This document shows positions 63,956-64,000 of a DNA stretch of 64,000 bases, piece after piece. The notes beneath the pieces are model-generated. The model was not told the DNA's origin and did not search any database. It was given only the letters and a program-made list of their open reading frames with translations. The DNA lies in contig CALXZL010000003.1 in assembly GCA_944393215.1 (NCBI GenBank), positions 23,238 to 87,237 on the forward strand, written 5' to 3'. Each line of letters starts with the position of its first letter. Positions within the stretch are counted from its first letter, which is position 1. The stretch is from an uncultured Alphaproteobacteria bacterium. Its GTDB lineage: Bacteria; Pseudomonadota; Alphaproteobacteria; RF32; CAG-239. A program made the translations under genes and the position numbers.

Positions 63956-64000
63956 TTTCCTAACTCCTTGATTTTATTAAATTATCTTTACATATTCTAT

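Overview
The window looks like chromosome of a low-GC Gram-negative alphaproteobacterium. The evidence is the cell-envelope run pal-cpoB-tilS-ftsH, the ispA-xseB pair, Tat and Tol-Pal components, a two-component pair next to pgsA, and many Tat- or lipobox-bearing exported redox proteins of the kind seen in anaerobic, host-associated lineages. The species cannot be fixed from sequence alone. A housekeeping core (about 13.8-60.8 kb) lies between two accessory regions, each bordered by a tRNA or a tRNA fragment.

Left accessory island (1-13.8 kb). It holds a truncated gene with an ABC-3C-like look, an AAA/DUF4143 ATPase, a membrane protein, a lipoprotein hydrolase, an iteron-like array of six 16-bp repeats in front of a winged-helix gene, a fused nuclease-methylase (HsdR_N + HsdM) with its specificity subunit, a beta-helix/HTH protein, several small genes (at least one frameshifted), and a large serine recombinase. 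The recombinase reading frame runs into the 3' end of an intact tRNA-Gln(TTG), so the island was probably inserted at that tRNA. Its far end is outside the window.

Core, first half (13.8-46 kb). In order: nucleotidyltransferase and metallophosphoesterase, PhnP-like hydrolase, HAD hydrolase, single-chain glycyl-tRNA synthetase, uvrC (with an in-frame palindromic repeat insertion), pgsA, an OmpR/EnvZ-type pair, a large acidic protein, a lipoprotein, an SNase-like nuclease, rplU-rpmA-obgE-rsfS, rlmH, pal, cpoB, tilS, ftsH, a helical protein, ispA-xseB, an ArsR regulator, rnd, two unknown genes, aspS, a broken small gene, a 41-residue peptide coupled to a GNAT acetyltransferase, tRNA-Gln(CTG), a DEDDh exonuclease and a DUF2062 protein.

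Core, second half (46-60.8 kb). A CorC-type membrane protein and a double-ArsR regulator are followed by a nine-gene minus-strand operon: Tat-exported Fe-S aldo/keto reductase, exported flavodoxin, larB, larC, larE (nickel-pincer cofactor synthesis), a UreH/NicO-like transporter, a NapH-NapG-like ferredoxin fusion, tatA and tatC. Its promoter has the 19-bp spacer and central palindrome typical of MerR-type control. No LarA is present, so the user of the nickel cofactor is unknown. Upstream lies a further set of exported proteins (cyclophilin-like, double CMD domain, MBL hydrolase, Tat flavodoxin) around a LysR regulator. Together these suggest a periplasmic redox module fed through Tat and a membrane ferredoxin.

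Right accessory element (60.8 kb to the edge). It starts at a 3' fragment of tRNA-Thr, probably an attachment-site scar. It carries an RloA/RloB (AbiL-like) pair, a frameshifted DNA methylase and a DUF3768 gene, and continues past the window.
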